From Candidatus Rokuibacteriota bacterium (lineage in GTDB: Bacteria > Methylomirabilota > Methylomirabilia > Rokubacteriales > CSP1-6), in the NCBI GenBank assembly GCA_003220265.1, contig QHRW01000134.1, forward strand, positions 1 through 41,820: a stretch of DNA of 41,820 bases, read 5' to 3'. This document shows positions 1 through 6,874 of this stretch, piece by piece. The first letter of the stretch is position 1, and each line of letters begins with the position of its first letter. The notes beneath the pieces are model-generated. The model saw only the letters and a program-made list of their open reading frames with translations, made no database searches and was not told the origin of the DNA. The position numbers were made by a program, and so were the translations under genes.

Positions 1-2
1 AC

Positions 3-524
3 GAAGCGGCGCTCGAGGCGCTGTATGTGCGCTATGGCGGACTCGTCTACACGCTCGCCCTGCGAATCGTCGGTGACCCCGAGCTCGCCCGGGAGGTCGT
101 TCAAGATACCTTTCTTCGCTCGTGGGACGGCCGCGAGACCTATGACGCCCAACGCGGTCGCGTGCCCTGGTGGCTCATGGGGATCGCACGGAACCGCGCC
201 ATCGACTTATTGCGCAGCCGATCCCACCAGGCGCGCATCCGCGAGCGCGCGACCCCGCTCTCGGAGATACCCGTCGCGCTCACTGGCGATCCTGCCGACG
301 CCGTCGCCGCACGTCGCGCCGTTGTCGACGCCCTCCGGGAGCTGTCCGACGTTCAGCGGGTGGCGATCGAACTCGCCTACTACGGGGGGCTCACCCAGAC
401 CGAAATCGCTGACAAGCTGGGCGAGCCCCTGGGGACCATCAAGAGCCGCACACGCGAGGCGATCGAGCGGCTGCGGGGGCTGCTGGGGCCCCTGATTCAA
501 TCCACGGGAGGTCCGAGATCGTGA
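3..524 (+). CDS. ECF-type RNA polymerase sigma factor (5' end outside window)
   Basis: Directs RNA polymerase to a stress or envelope regulon. The reading frame is open to the left edge (residues EAALEALYVRYGG precede the first internal GTG at 27), so the true start lies outside. Region 2 is visible in VVQDTFLRSW and the helix WWLMGIARNRAIDLLRSR. Region 4 is visible in LSDVQRVAIELAYYGGLTQ followed by the helix-turn-helix TEIADKLGEPLGTIKSR. The spacing between the two regions and the short length fit group 4 (ECF) sigma factors, close to the SigK style. The stop overlaps the anti-sigma start by four bases (GTGA), so the two genes are translationally coupled. The factor is presumably held inactive by the downstream protein. 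Confidence 0.92.
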   Translation, partial: EAALEALYVRYGGLVYTLALRIVGDPELAREVVQDTFLRSWDGRETYDAQRGRVPWWLMGIARNRAIDLLRSRSHQARIRERATPLSEIPVALTGDPADAVAARRAVVDALRELSDVQRVAIELAYYGGLTQTEIADKLGEPLGTIKSRTREAIERLRGLLGPLIQSTGGPRS

Positions 525-1243
525 CCGAGAACAGCGACCACGTCGTCGACGACTTGGCGGCGTATGCGCTCGGCTCGCTCGAGACTGGTGAGCATGCGCG
601 CGTGGACGTGCACGTGGCGACCTGCACATCATGCGCGAGCCGTCTGGCCGAGTATCGTGCGCTCGTTGGCACGCTGGCGCTGGCGCTCGCCCGCGTCGCG
701 CCGCCATCCGATCTGTGGGACGCAATCCGCGCCGACGCCCAGCGTCCATCAGTCTGGAGGCGGATGGCGGTGGGCGGCGGCTGGTTTCGCGCCGCACGAT
801 GGGTGGCTGCCGCCGCCGTCGGCGCGTGGCTCGTCACGTCAAACGCGCGGCTTCAGAGTGAGCTCACACGTTATGCGCAAGGGCCGCAGGTCGAAAAGCT
901 CGCGCGCCGGCCGGCGCGACTCGTCATCCTGAGGGGTGTGGCCCGGCCGCAGGCGAGTGCTCGGGTCTTCGCGGCCGTGGACGGCCAAAGCGGCCACATG
1001 GCCATTACCGGACTGCCACTGTTACCCACGGGGCGTGTGTATCAGCTGTGGTTCTTGCCGAACGCCGCGCCCGCGCTGACGGCGGCCACGTTTACCGTAG
1101 ATGCCGAGGGCCAAGCGTGGGTCGTGATCAAGGTGCCGACGGACCTGGACGACACACGCGGGCTCATTGTCACGGAGGAGGCTGCCCCCGGTAGCGTAGC
1201 TCCCACCGGTCCACCCCTCGTGGAGGCTCGTGAGTGGCGGTGA
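521..1243 (+). CDS. Zinc-binding anti-sigma factor, RskA type
   Basis: Membrane-anchored partner that should sequester the upstream ECF sigma factor. The N-terminal ZAS motif is intact as H31-x3-C35-x2-C38 (HVATCTSC). It follows the typical DDLAAYALGSLE helix and precedes a probable single membrane segment at about residues 91-107. The periplasmic part (about residues 130-235) matches the RskA C-terminal domain, with GRVYQLWFLP, a strand carrying AATFTVD and the closing GLIVTEEAAPGSVAPTGP. The start is GTG at 521 within the sigma stop. In this family a signal triggers regulated proteolysis of the anti-sigma factor. The signal here cannot be read from sequence, and no target promoters were identified. 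Confidence 0.9.
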   Translation: MTENSDHVVDDLAAYALGSLETGEHARVDVHVATCTSCASRLAEYRALVGTLALALARVAPPSDLWDAIRADAQRPSVWRRMAVGGGWFRAARWVAAAAVGAWLVTSNARLQSELTRYAQGPQVEKLARRPARLVILRGVARPQASARVFAAVDGQSGHMAITGLPLLPTGRVYQLWFLPNAAPALTAATFTVDAEGQAWVVIKVPTDLDDTRGLIVTEEAAPGSVAPTGPPLVEAREWR

Positions 1244-1293
1244 TCGCGCGCCGTGCTCGTCCACTGAAACACGCGCCCTAACCCCGACGGACA

Positions 1294-2022
1294 TTACTGT
1301 CGTGAGACTTTTGGGATGGAAAAGCCGAACGTCAGACCAATCGTGAACTGCCAGTCGGGCGCCGCATGGCTGATGCCGTGGCGAACGCCGGCGTCCAGAA
1401 ACACGTTCTTGGACGTCGGCTGCCAGATGAGGCCGAGCAGCGCCGAGTTGTTCGGTCGTTCGCCCTGAGTGGTCTCGCCGTTGACCTCACCGACGAGCCG
1501 AAGCTTCGAGTGGAGCGGCAGCTCTCCGATGACACCCCAGATTCCGAACACATGCCCGTCCCGGTCGAGACCACCCCCTCCGTTGACGTGTACGGTGACC
1601 GGCGCTACTTTTCCGCTCGCGATACCGGTCACCTCGAATCCGACGCCATGCTCGCGAGGTAATGTCGAGGAGAGCAACAGGCCGGCCTCCACTGCGATGC
1701 TCAGCCCCAGCCTGTCCTGGAGGACGCCCTCCTTGACGACACCCTTCAGGGACAAACCCGGGTCGCTGATCTCGACCTGTGGACTCACCTCGAGGCGAAA
1801 CTCGCCGACCAGCTCCAAGTTCTTCGCGACGCCATAGTTGAGAACCATGCTGGGCGTCGCGATGCTGTTCTGGCGGCCGGTCCGCTCCAGATTGAAATAG
1901 CCGAGCTCGATCTCGATTTCTTTCGGGTCGGCAACGGCGGCATCAGTGGAGACGAATGGGCGGTAGGCCCACGCTGATGCCGGGATGAGCAACACAGCGA
2001 ACAGCGCCGGCAGGATCCTAAT
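1294..2022 (-). CDS. Predicted outer-membrane beta-barrel protein with signal peptide
   Basis: About 242 residues if started at 2022. It is a secreted protein rich in alternating strands ending in aromatic or hydrophobic residues, closing with FTIGLTFGFSI, like small porin or MetA-type transporter barrels. The frame first offers GTG at 1995, but that start would leave only MLLIPASAWA, without the positive charge of a signal peptide. Extending to an ATT codon at 2022 gives (M)RILPALFAVLLIPASAWA, a textbook Sec signal. That ATT overlaps the TAG stop of the upstream propeller gene (ATTAG), as coupled genes often do with ATG. The rare start is therefore inferred from the signal peptide, not proven. 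It is the last gene of a five-gene minus-strand run. The function is unknown. Confidence 0.75.
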   Translation of the reverse strand: MRILPALFAVLLIPASAWAYRPFVSTDAAVADPKEIEIELGYFNLERTGRQNSIATPSMVLNYGVAKNLELVGEFRLEVSPQVEISDPGLSLKGVVKEGVLQDRLGLSIAVEAGLLLSSTLPREHGVGFEVTGIASGKVAPVTVHVNGGGGLDRDGHVFGIWGVIGELPLHSKLRLVGEVNGETTQGERPNNSALLGLIWQPTSKNVFLDAGVRHGISHAAPDWQFTIGLTFGFSIPKVSRQ

Positions 2023-3085
2023 CCGTCACGGCCTCGAAGACGAACATTTTCGATGCGGGCCGGCCGTTCTCTTGCTCCGCCGGCGCGTACACGCGGTGGG
2101 TTCGTCGGTCGACCGCAAGGCTGTGAATCTTCGGCTCGACAGGGACATCCTGTAGCTTTCTGAAGTGTGCCGGACCGTCCATTTGGAACACCGAAATCGC
2201 CCCGCTCGAGCACGCGACGTAGACGCGGCCGAGTCCAGGGTCGAACATCACGACGTCGGCACCTTTGGCCATGGGAAAGTGCGCGATGGCCCGGTGCGTG
2301 TCGAGATCGAAGACCGTCAGGGTGTCGTTACCCTCACATGAGAGAAAGGCCCGATGGCGCTCGGCGTCGATCGCCATGCCGTGGTTCCCCCGGCAGCCGT
2401 CGACTTGGTACCGGCCAACGACGGTGTCCGTGGCCGGATCGATTACGACCAACGTGTTCCGGTCCTGCAAGTTGACATACACCTTCCGCGCCACGGGGTC
2501 GTACTGCGGGACACCGGTCTCGCTGTCGAAGCGCAACACCTTGACGAGGGTGTCCGTCCTGACGTCGATGACGCTTTCCGCTTTCGCGCGCTCGTTGGAG
2601 ACGTATGCCTTGTGGAAGGGCGCGGCATAGGCGATCCCATCAGGCTTCTCTTCGGTTGGAAGCCTCTTGATGACGCTCATGCGGGCCAGATCGACGACGC
2701 CAATCTTGTTTTCTCCCCAGTTCGCGGTATAGACCTTCCTGCCTTCGGCGATGTAGGCAACGCCTTCGACGCCCGGTACGTCCCGGATGGTCTTGACCAC
2801 CGCGTTCGTCGCCAGATTTACGACGTGCAGGAGGCCGGCGCCGAGGTGGGCAGCGAGCAGATAGTTGTCGTCCTCATCGATCGCCAGATAGTCGAAGCGC
2901 TTGCCCGGTGGCCCCGGGAGGTCGAGCTCGGCGATCTTGCGCAACGGCGCGCCGGCCGCCCCGGCGCCGGCGATGCCAGCGGCTCGTCCGCCCGGCACCC
3001 CACCACCCGCGGCGGCGACGAGCGCGATGACGAAGAGAACCCTTGCGAGCCGTCTCGCACGCGGTTCAGAACACCTCGCTGTCAT
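2018..3085 (-). CDS. YVTN/YncE-family beta-propeller protein, secreted
   Basis: Periplasmic or surface seven-bladed propeller of about 355 residues. Blade repeats are clear: NLATNAVVKTI, GRKVYTANWGENKIGVVD, HKAYVSNERAKAESVIDV, RKVYVNLQDRNTLVVIDP, HRAFLSCEGNDTLTVFDL, GRVYVACSSGAISVF and HRVYAPAEQE. They show the alternating valine/tyrosine and D-x-x-x blade ends of YVTN repeats. ATG at 3085 is preferred over GTG-type starts upstream because it places an Arg-rich n-region before the hydrophobic core LARVLFVIALVAAAGG. It lies 46 bases after the DUF1259 gene, and its stop overlaps the start of the barrel gene. Such propellers usually bind partners or ligands. No catalytic residues are evident. 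Confidence 0.88.
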   Translation of the reverse strand: MTARCSEPRARRLARVLFVIALVAAAGGGVPGGRAAGIAGAGAAGAPLRKIAELDLPGPPGKRFDYLAIDEDDNYLLAAHLGAGLLHVVNLATNAVVKTIRDVPGVEGVAYIAEGRKVYTANWGENKIGVVDLARMSVIKRLPTEEKPDGIAYAAPFHKAYVSNERAKAESVIDVRTDTLVKVLRFDSETGVPQYDPVARKVYVNLQDRNTLVVIDPATDTVVGRYQVDGCRGNHGMAIDAERHRAFLSCEGNDTLTVFDLDTHRAIAHFPMAKGADVVMFDPGLGRVYVACSSGAISVFQMDGPAHFRKLQDVPVEPKIHSLAVDRRTHRVYAPAEQENGRPASKMFVFEAVTD

Positions 3086-3131
3086 GTCTCGCCCGCCGTC
3101 AGTTCGACCACGCTCTAGCACGCGGGAAGAC

Positions 3132-4076
3132 TTACGGCTTCTTGCTGTTCGTGAGATCGAGGGCGGCCTTCAGGCCGCGGGCCAGTTTGAGCGCGTCATC
3201 GTTCGCCCAGAAGTGCATGTAGAACAGGCGCGGGTTGTCGTCGAGCCCGTGATTATGCAATGCCGTCACCTGGATCCCATTGTCCCGGAGAGCTTTGGCC
3301 ACCGCGGTGACCTCACGATCGATCAACACGAAATCGCCCGTGATCGCGGCTTTGCCGTCGCCGGTCGGCTGAAAGTTGAGCGCCGTGTTCACGCCCATCG
3401 CGGGCAGCAACTCCATAGCCGCTCCTTCCATGATCTTCTCCGCACGGGCCACGCTCACTTGCAGGATGCCGTTGTTCACCCGCCCCGTGCGGCCGAGCGC
3501 GGCCTCCACCTGTTTTTGATCGATGTCCGGTCCGCTGCTCGGGGCGCTCTGAGCCGCCGCCGTCTGGCCCAGCGGCGTCGCGCTCGCCGAGAGCGCCTCG
3601 TGGAGCGAGGTCGCGAGCTGCACGGCGTCACCGTGTCCGCTGTAGTGCATGTACATGACGTGGGGCGACATCTCGTTGAGATGATTGTGAAGCGCCGTGA
3701 TCGCGATCCCCTTGGCCAGAAGGCGCGCCATGACGTTCTGGACCTCCTCGTCGAGCAGTACGAGATCGCCCATGACCATGGCGTCGTTGCCCATTTTCTT
3801 GAACGCCGCATAGGAGCCCAGCGCGAAGCCGGGCTTGACGTCGACGCTCTGAACTTTGACCTTCAGATCCGTGCGGGGCATCGTGATGCGAAAGACGTCA
3901 CCTGGCTGCAACTGGCCTGACTTCCCGAGCGCTTGCTCCACCGCCTTCCAGTCCGCCTCCGACGCCTGCTGGGCCGTCGCCCGCGGAGGGGCCGGGCTCA
4001 AGACCGCGATCGTGGCAAGCCCGATCGCGGCAATGCCCACAGCGACGACCACATACTTGAGACTCGGGGTGCGCAT
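3132..4076 (-). CDS. DUF1259 (LppY/LpqO-like) protein with two tandem domains
   Basis: Exported protein of 314 residues with an N-terminal hydrophobic segment (YVVVAVGIAAIGLATIAVL). It contains two copies of the DUF1259 fold. The first ends in ITALHNHLNEMSPHVMYMHY (about residues 128-147), the second in VTALHNHGLDDNPRLFYMHF (about residues 271-290). Both keep the ALHNH and YMH signatures, whose histidines suggest metal or ligand binding, though no activity has been assigned to the family to my knowledge. The two halves are joined by an Ala/Ser-rich linker. The start at 4076 is preceded by GGAGGA. It is the third gene of the minus-strand envelope run, following the Tat-exported lectin-fold gene by 57 bases. 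Confidence 0.88.
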   Translation of the reverse strand: MRTPSLKYVVVAVGIAAIGLATIAVLSPAPPRATAQQASEADWKAVEQALGKSGQLQPGDVFRITMPRTDLKVKVQSVDVKPGFALGSYAAFKKMGNDAMVMGDLVLLDEEVQNVMARLLAKGIAITALHNHLNEMSPHVMYMHYSGHGDAVQLATSLHEALSASATPLGQTAAAQSAPSSGPDIDQKQVEAALGRTGRVNNGILQVSVARAEKIMEGAAMELLPAMGVNTALNFQPTGDGKAAITGDFVLIDREVTAVAKALRDNGIQVTALHNHGLDDNPRLFYMHFWANDDALKLARGLKAALDLTNSKKP

Positions 4077-4133
4077 AGCATGGATCCTCCGCTTATCGCG
4101 CGTGCTGATGGTGAAGGTGGCACACGGGCTCCA

Positions 4134-4811
4134 TCATCCGCCCCCCGTGACACCGCGAATCGTGAGGTCGTCGAACGCCGTGATGGAATCGGCCTTGGTC
4201 CATAACCCAACCCGCCCGGACTTGAAGCGCGTGTCCCGGTGGTCGAGATGGAGCTTGCCGTTGAGCCACGCCTGGATGCGATCACCCACGGCGGCGACAC
4301 GAACCGTATGCCACTGGCCGAGGCTCGGCGCCTTCACGCTCGCCGTCGCGAGCTGACGCCGGCCCCGGTCGTAGTAGTACAGCCGGAAGTTGTCCTCGAG
4401 CGCGTTGGCGCGAACGACATAGTACCTGCCGTCATTGAACCTGAGGACGATGCCGCCCGAGGCGTCTTCCCGACCCGAGATCGGCTTGAACTTCATCGTG
4501 ACGTCAACGTCGCTAAACGGACCAGGCGGAGCCACGATGACGTTGAACTCGTTCCTCGTCGCCCGCTGCACCAGCACCTTCTTGCCGCTCGGAGCGCCGG
4601 CCATCTTCTCGACGACCCACTGCCCGTCGACCCGCGTCCAGCCCTCGATGCCCTTCGTCTCAAAGTCGAACCGCTCGGTGGGGAGGTCGTCGGGCACCTT
4701 GATCTCCGCCGGCGCCGCCGATGCGCGGGCGCGCCCGGTTATGCCGCAGGCGGCCAGAATGGTCAGCGCTCTCTTCAACAAGCTCCTTCGTGGCATACCC
4801 GGATCGTGCAT
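4134..4811 (-). CDS. Tat-exported lectin-fold (LamG/DUF1080-like) protein
   Basis: About 225 residues. The N-terminus MPRRSLLKRALTILAACG carries a twin-arginine motif (RRSLLK) before a hydrophobic core, so export by Tat is likely. The body resembles the concanavalin-like jelly roll of the LamG and 3-keto-disaccharide hydrolase families: DVDVTMKFKPISGREDASGG, RYYVVRANALEDNFRLYYYD, LGQWHTVRVAAVGDRIQAW and the final GRVGLWTKADSITAFDDLTI. Two ATGs are possible, 4811 (MHDPG) and 4796 (MPRRS); the second puts the Tat motif nearest the terminus. It starts seven bases after the PepSY gene, so the two are surely co-transcribed. It may bind a polysaccharide, but no substrate can be named. Confidence 0.82.
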   Translation of the reverse strand: MHDPGMPRRSLLKRALTILAACGITGRARASAAPAEIKVPDDLPTERFDFETKGIEGWTRVDGQWVVEKMAGAPSGKKVLVQRATRNEFNVIVAPPGPFSDVDVTMKFKPISGREDASGGIVLRFNDGRYYVVRANALEDNFRLYYYDRGRRQLATASVKAPSLGQWHTVRVAAVGDRIQAWLNGKLHLDHRDTRFKSGRVGLWTKADSITAFDDLTIRGVTGGG

Positions 4812-4818
4812 CGCGCCC

Positions 4819-5334
4819 TTACTCCAGTGTCTCGGACACCGTCTTCCACTCCTCGCCCTTGACGAGCGTGACGTCCGCGACGGGGTGGCCGTCCTTGAGT
4901 GCCGGCATGACGCTGACCACGCGGAATCCCTTGTTCTCCTTGGCCGCGGCGGAGGCGGCGGCATCCAGCGACCGCTTGGCTTTCGCCATCGCTTCGCGCT
5001 GTGCCTCGGCGGCCGCCAAGTCGTCCCCGCTGGTGATCGGCTCGGTCTTCGCGACCTTGCCCGTCTTGTGGTCAACGATGACCTCGGAGAACTTGTCGCC
5101 CTTCATCGTGTACACCGACAGTTGGAGCTTGCCGTCCTCGACCTCGTATTTCGCAGAGATCGGTTTGCCTTCCTTCGCACTGGCGCTGAGGCCACGTTCG
5201 AGCGGGACCTTCGCGTCCTTCAGCGCCTTGGCCAACTCGGCGTGCTCCTTTTCGTCAGACGCCCAGGCCGGCGGTGCTGCGAACATCCACGCGGCCGCCG
5301 CCGCCAACGCCACGACAATCGCCGTCGTCTTCAT
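4819..5334 (-). CDS. Secreted PepSY-domain protein
   Basis: 171-residue exported protein, first gene of a five-gene minus-strand run. A clear signal peptide (MKTTAIVVALAAAAAWMFAAPPAWA) is followed by a PepSY-like module: ISAKYEVEDGKLQLSVYTMK and FSEVIVDHKTGKVAKTEPI, the typical G-K-L-x-Y-x-V and D-x-x-T-G-x-V pattern. PepSY domains are often periplasmic and inhibit or bind proteases or other partners. A second charged, Ala-rich region (AEAQREAMAKAKRSLDAAAS) is predicted helical. The start at 5334 has GGAGGG eight bases upstream; a longer in-frame start at 5361 adds nothing that looks coding. A promoter facing this way overlaps the chrA promoter. Confidence 0.83.
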   Translation of the reverse strand: MKTTAIVVALAAAAAWMFAAPPAWASDEKEHAELAKALKDAKVPLERGLSASAKEGKPISAKYEVEDGKLQLSVYTMKGDKFSEVIVDHKTGKVAKTEPITSGDDLAAAEAQREAMAKAKRSLDAAASAAAKENKGFRVVSVMPALKDGHPVADVTLVKGEEWKTVSETLE

Positions 5335-5402
5335 GGTTCTACCCTCCGTGTTCGATGCCACACGCTAACTCGTTGTCTCTGACGTCATCACTGAAGATCG
5401 CT

Positions 5403-5431
5403 CCTGTAACTATTGATACCTCTCACGTCAA
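5403..5431 (-). promoter_or_regulatory. Probable promoter of the PepSY-led envelope operon
   Basis: On the minus strand TTGACG (5431-5426) and TACAGG (5408-5403) are separated by 17 bases, followed by an untranslated leader of about 60 bases to the start at 5334. The -10 is imperfect. It interleaves with the opposite chrA promoter, and each -10 sits in one arm of the inverted repeat TGTAAC/GTTACA (5405-5410 and 5434-5439). Confidence 0.4.
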
Positions 5432-5441
5432 GCGTTACACT
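5413..5441 (+). promoter_or_regulatory. Sigma-70-type promoter of chrA
   Basis: TTGATA (5413-5418) and TACACT (5436-5441) lie 17 bases apart, the ideal spacing, with the predicted transcript start near 5448 and the chrA ATG at 5471. This is the best canonical promoter seen in the window. Confidence 0.65.
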
Positions 5442-5470
5442 CGCACGCAGTACCGCTGAAGGGGTTCCTG

Positions 5471-6682
5471 ATGCCTGCCGAGACAACGACTCATCGTGTT
5501 CCCATTCGTGATCTCGTGCGCTACTACCTGCGACTCGGTCTCCTCGGCTTCGGCGGTCCGGTCGCCCTCGTGGGCCAGATGGAGCGAGAGCTTGTCGGCG
5601 ACAAGAAGTGGGTGACGAAGGACGAGATGCGCGAGGGCATCGCCGTGTGCCAATCTTTGCCCGGCCCGCTCGCGATCCAGGTCGGCATCTGGATCTCCTA
5701 TATCCGCGGCGGGTTCTGGGGCGCCTGGGCCGGCGGCTGGGCGTTCATCCTGCCCAACTTCATCATCGTGGCGACACTGGCCGCGCTGTACGTGAGGTTC
5801 GAGGGCCTGCCGGCGGTCGCGGCCATCTTCTATGGCGTCAGCCCGGCCGTCATCGCGCTGATCCTCCACTCCTGCTACCGGCTGACGAAGCTCGGCATGA
5901 AGGATTGGCTGGAATGGGCACTGGCGGCGGCGGCCTTCGTCATCACTGTCGCAGTCCAGGCGGAAGTGGCGCTCGTGTTCATTGGCTGCGGCATCGTCGG
6001 GCTGCTGTATTACGGTTCCCTCTTTCGCGGACGCCGGGCCGCGTCCACGACGTCGCTGCTGGGCGGCGTGCCGCTGGTTACCGGCGCAACGCAAGGTAGC
6101 CTCGGCGCGATCCTCGGGAAGTTGCTCACGTTCTTCCTGAAAGCAGGTTCACTGACATTCGGCAGCGGCCTCGTCATCGTCCCCTTCCTGGAGAAGGGTC
6201 TCGTGCAGCAAACGGGATGGCTCGACCATAGGGAATTCCTCGTCGCCGTGGCCATGGGAATGATCAGCCCCGGTCCCGTCGTGATCACCGCCACCTTCGT
6301 GGGTTATCTCGTCGCCGCGCGCCTGGGGGGCTCGCTACTCGACGGCTTCTGGGGCTCCCTGGTGTCCACGATTGGCATCTTCTTGCCGTCGTTCCTGCTC
6401 ATCCTGATCGTGGCGCCGATTCTCATGCGCTACCGCCAGAACCCGAACGTGCAAGGCTTCATCAAGGGAGCCTATGCTGCCGCCATCGGCACCATCCTCG
6501 GCGCTTGCATTCTGCTGGGGAAGATCGCGATCGGTGACTGGCTCACCGCCCTCGTCGCGGTCGGGAGTCTCGTCGTGCTTTTCCGCTGGAAAGTCAGCAA
6601 TCCTGTCCTGGTCGCGGCGACGGCCATCATCGGCCTGATCGCGTTCCCGCTGCTCAAGCCGGAATGGGTCTTCGTGAAGTAG
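5471..6682 (+). CDS. chrA: Chromate transporter, long-chain CHR family
   Basis: Inner-membrane protein of 403 residues predicted to export chromate, giving resistance. It is of the two-domain (long-chain) CHR type. The first half has RLGLLGFGGPVALVGQMERE, DEMREGIAVCQSLPGP and repeated hydrophobic segments. The second half repeats the pattern with FFLKAGSLTFGSGLVIVPFL, LDHREFLVAVAMGMISPGPV and further membrane spans. The duplicated F-G-G/F-G-S and P-G-P signatures are diagnostic of the family. The length matches normal long-chain ChrA. GGGG lies upstream of the ATG in a leader from the promoter at 5413-5441. It stands alone, with no chrB regulator nearby, and is divergent from the envelope operon. 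Confidence 0.95.
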   Translation: MPAETTTHRVPIRDLVRYYLRLGLLGFGGPVALVGQMERELVGDKKWVTKDEMREGIAVCQSLPGPLAIQVGIWISYIRGGFWGAWAGGWAFILPNFIIVATLAALYVRFEGLPAVAAIFYGVSPAVIALILHSCYRLTKLGMKDWLEWALAAAAFVITVAVQAEVALVFIGCGIVGLLYYGSLFRGRRAASTTSLLGGVPLVTGATQGSLGAILGKLLTFFLKAGSLTFGSGLVIVPFLEKGLVQQTGWLDHREFLVAVAMGMISPGPVVITATFVGYLVAARLGGSLLDGFWGSLVSTIGIFLPSFLLILIVAPILMRYRQNPNVQGFIKGAYAAAIGTILGACILLGKIAIGDWLTALVAVGSLVVLFRWKVSNPVLVAATAIIGLIAFPLLKPEWVFVK

Positions 6683-6874
6683 ATTCTCGCGCGGTCGCTG
6701 ATTCCTCTCGCTGGGCCAAGCTTGGACGTTGCCTTGGGCGCTGCGACGCGGCGCGATGACGCGGCACTGACAGGGAGAGGACAAAGGCGATCGCCCATCT
6801 GCGCGCGACCGGGGCGGTGGGCGAAATCCTATCTCGATACCACGCTATCCCGTGAGGCGAACGCGGTCATCGTC

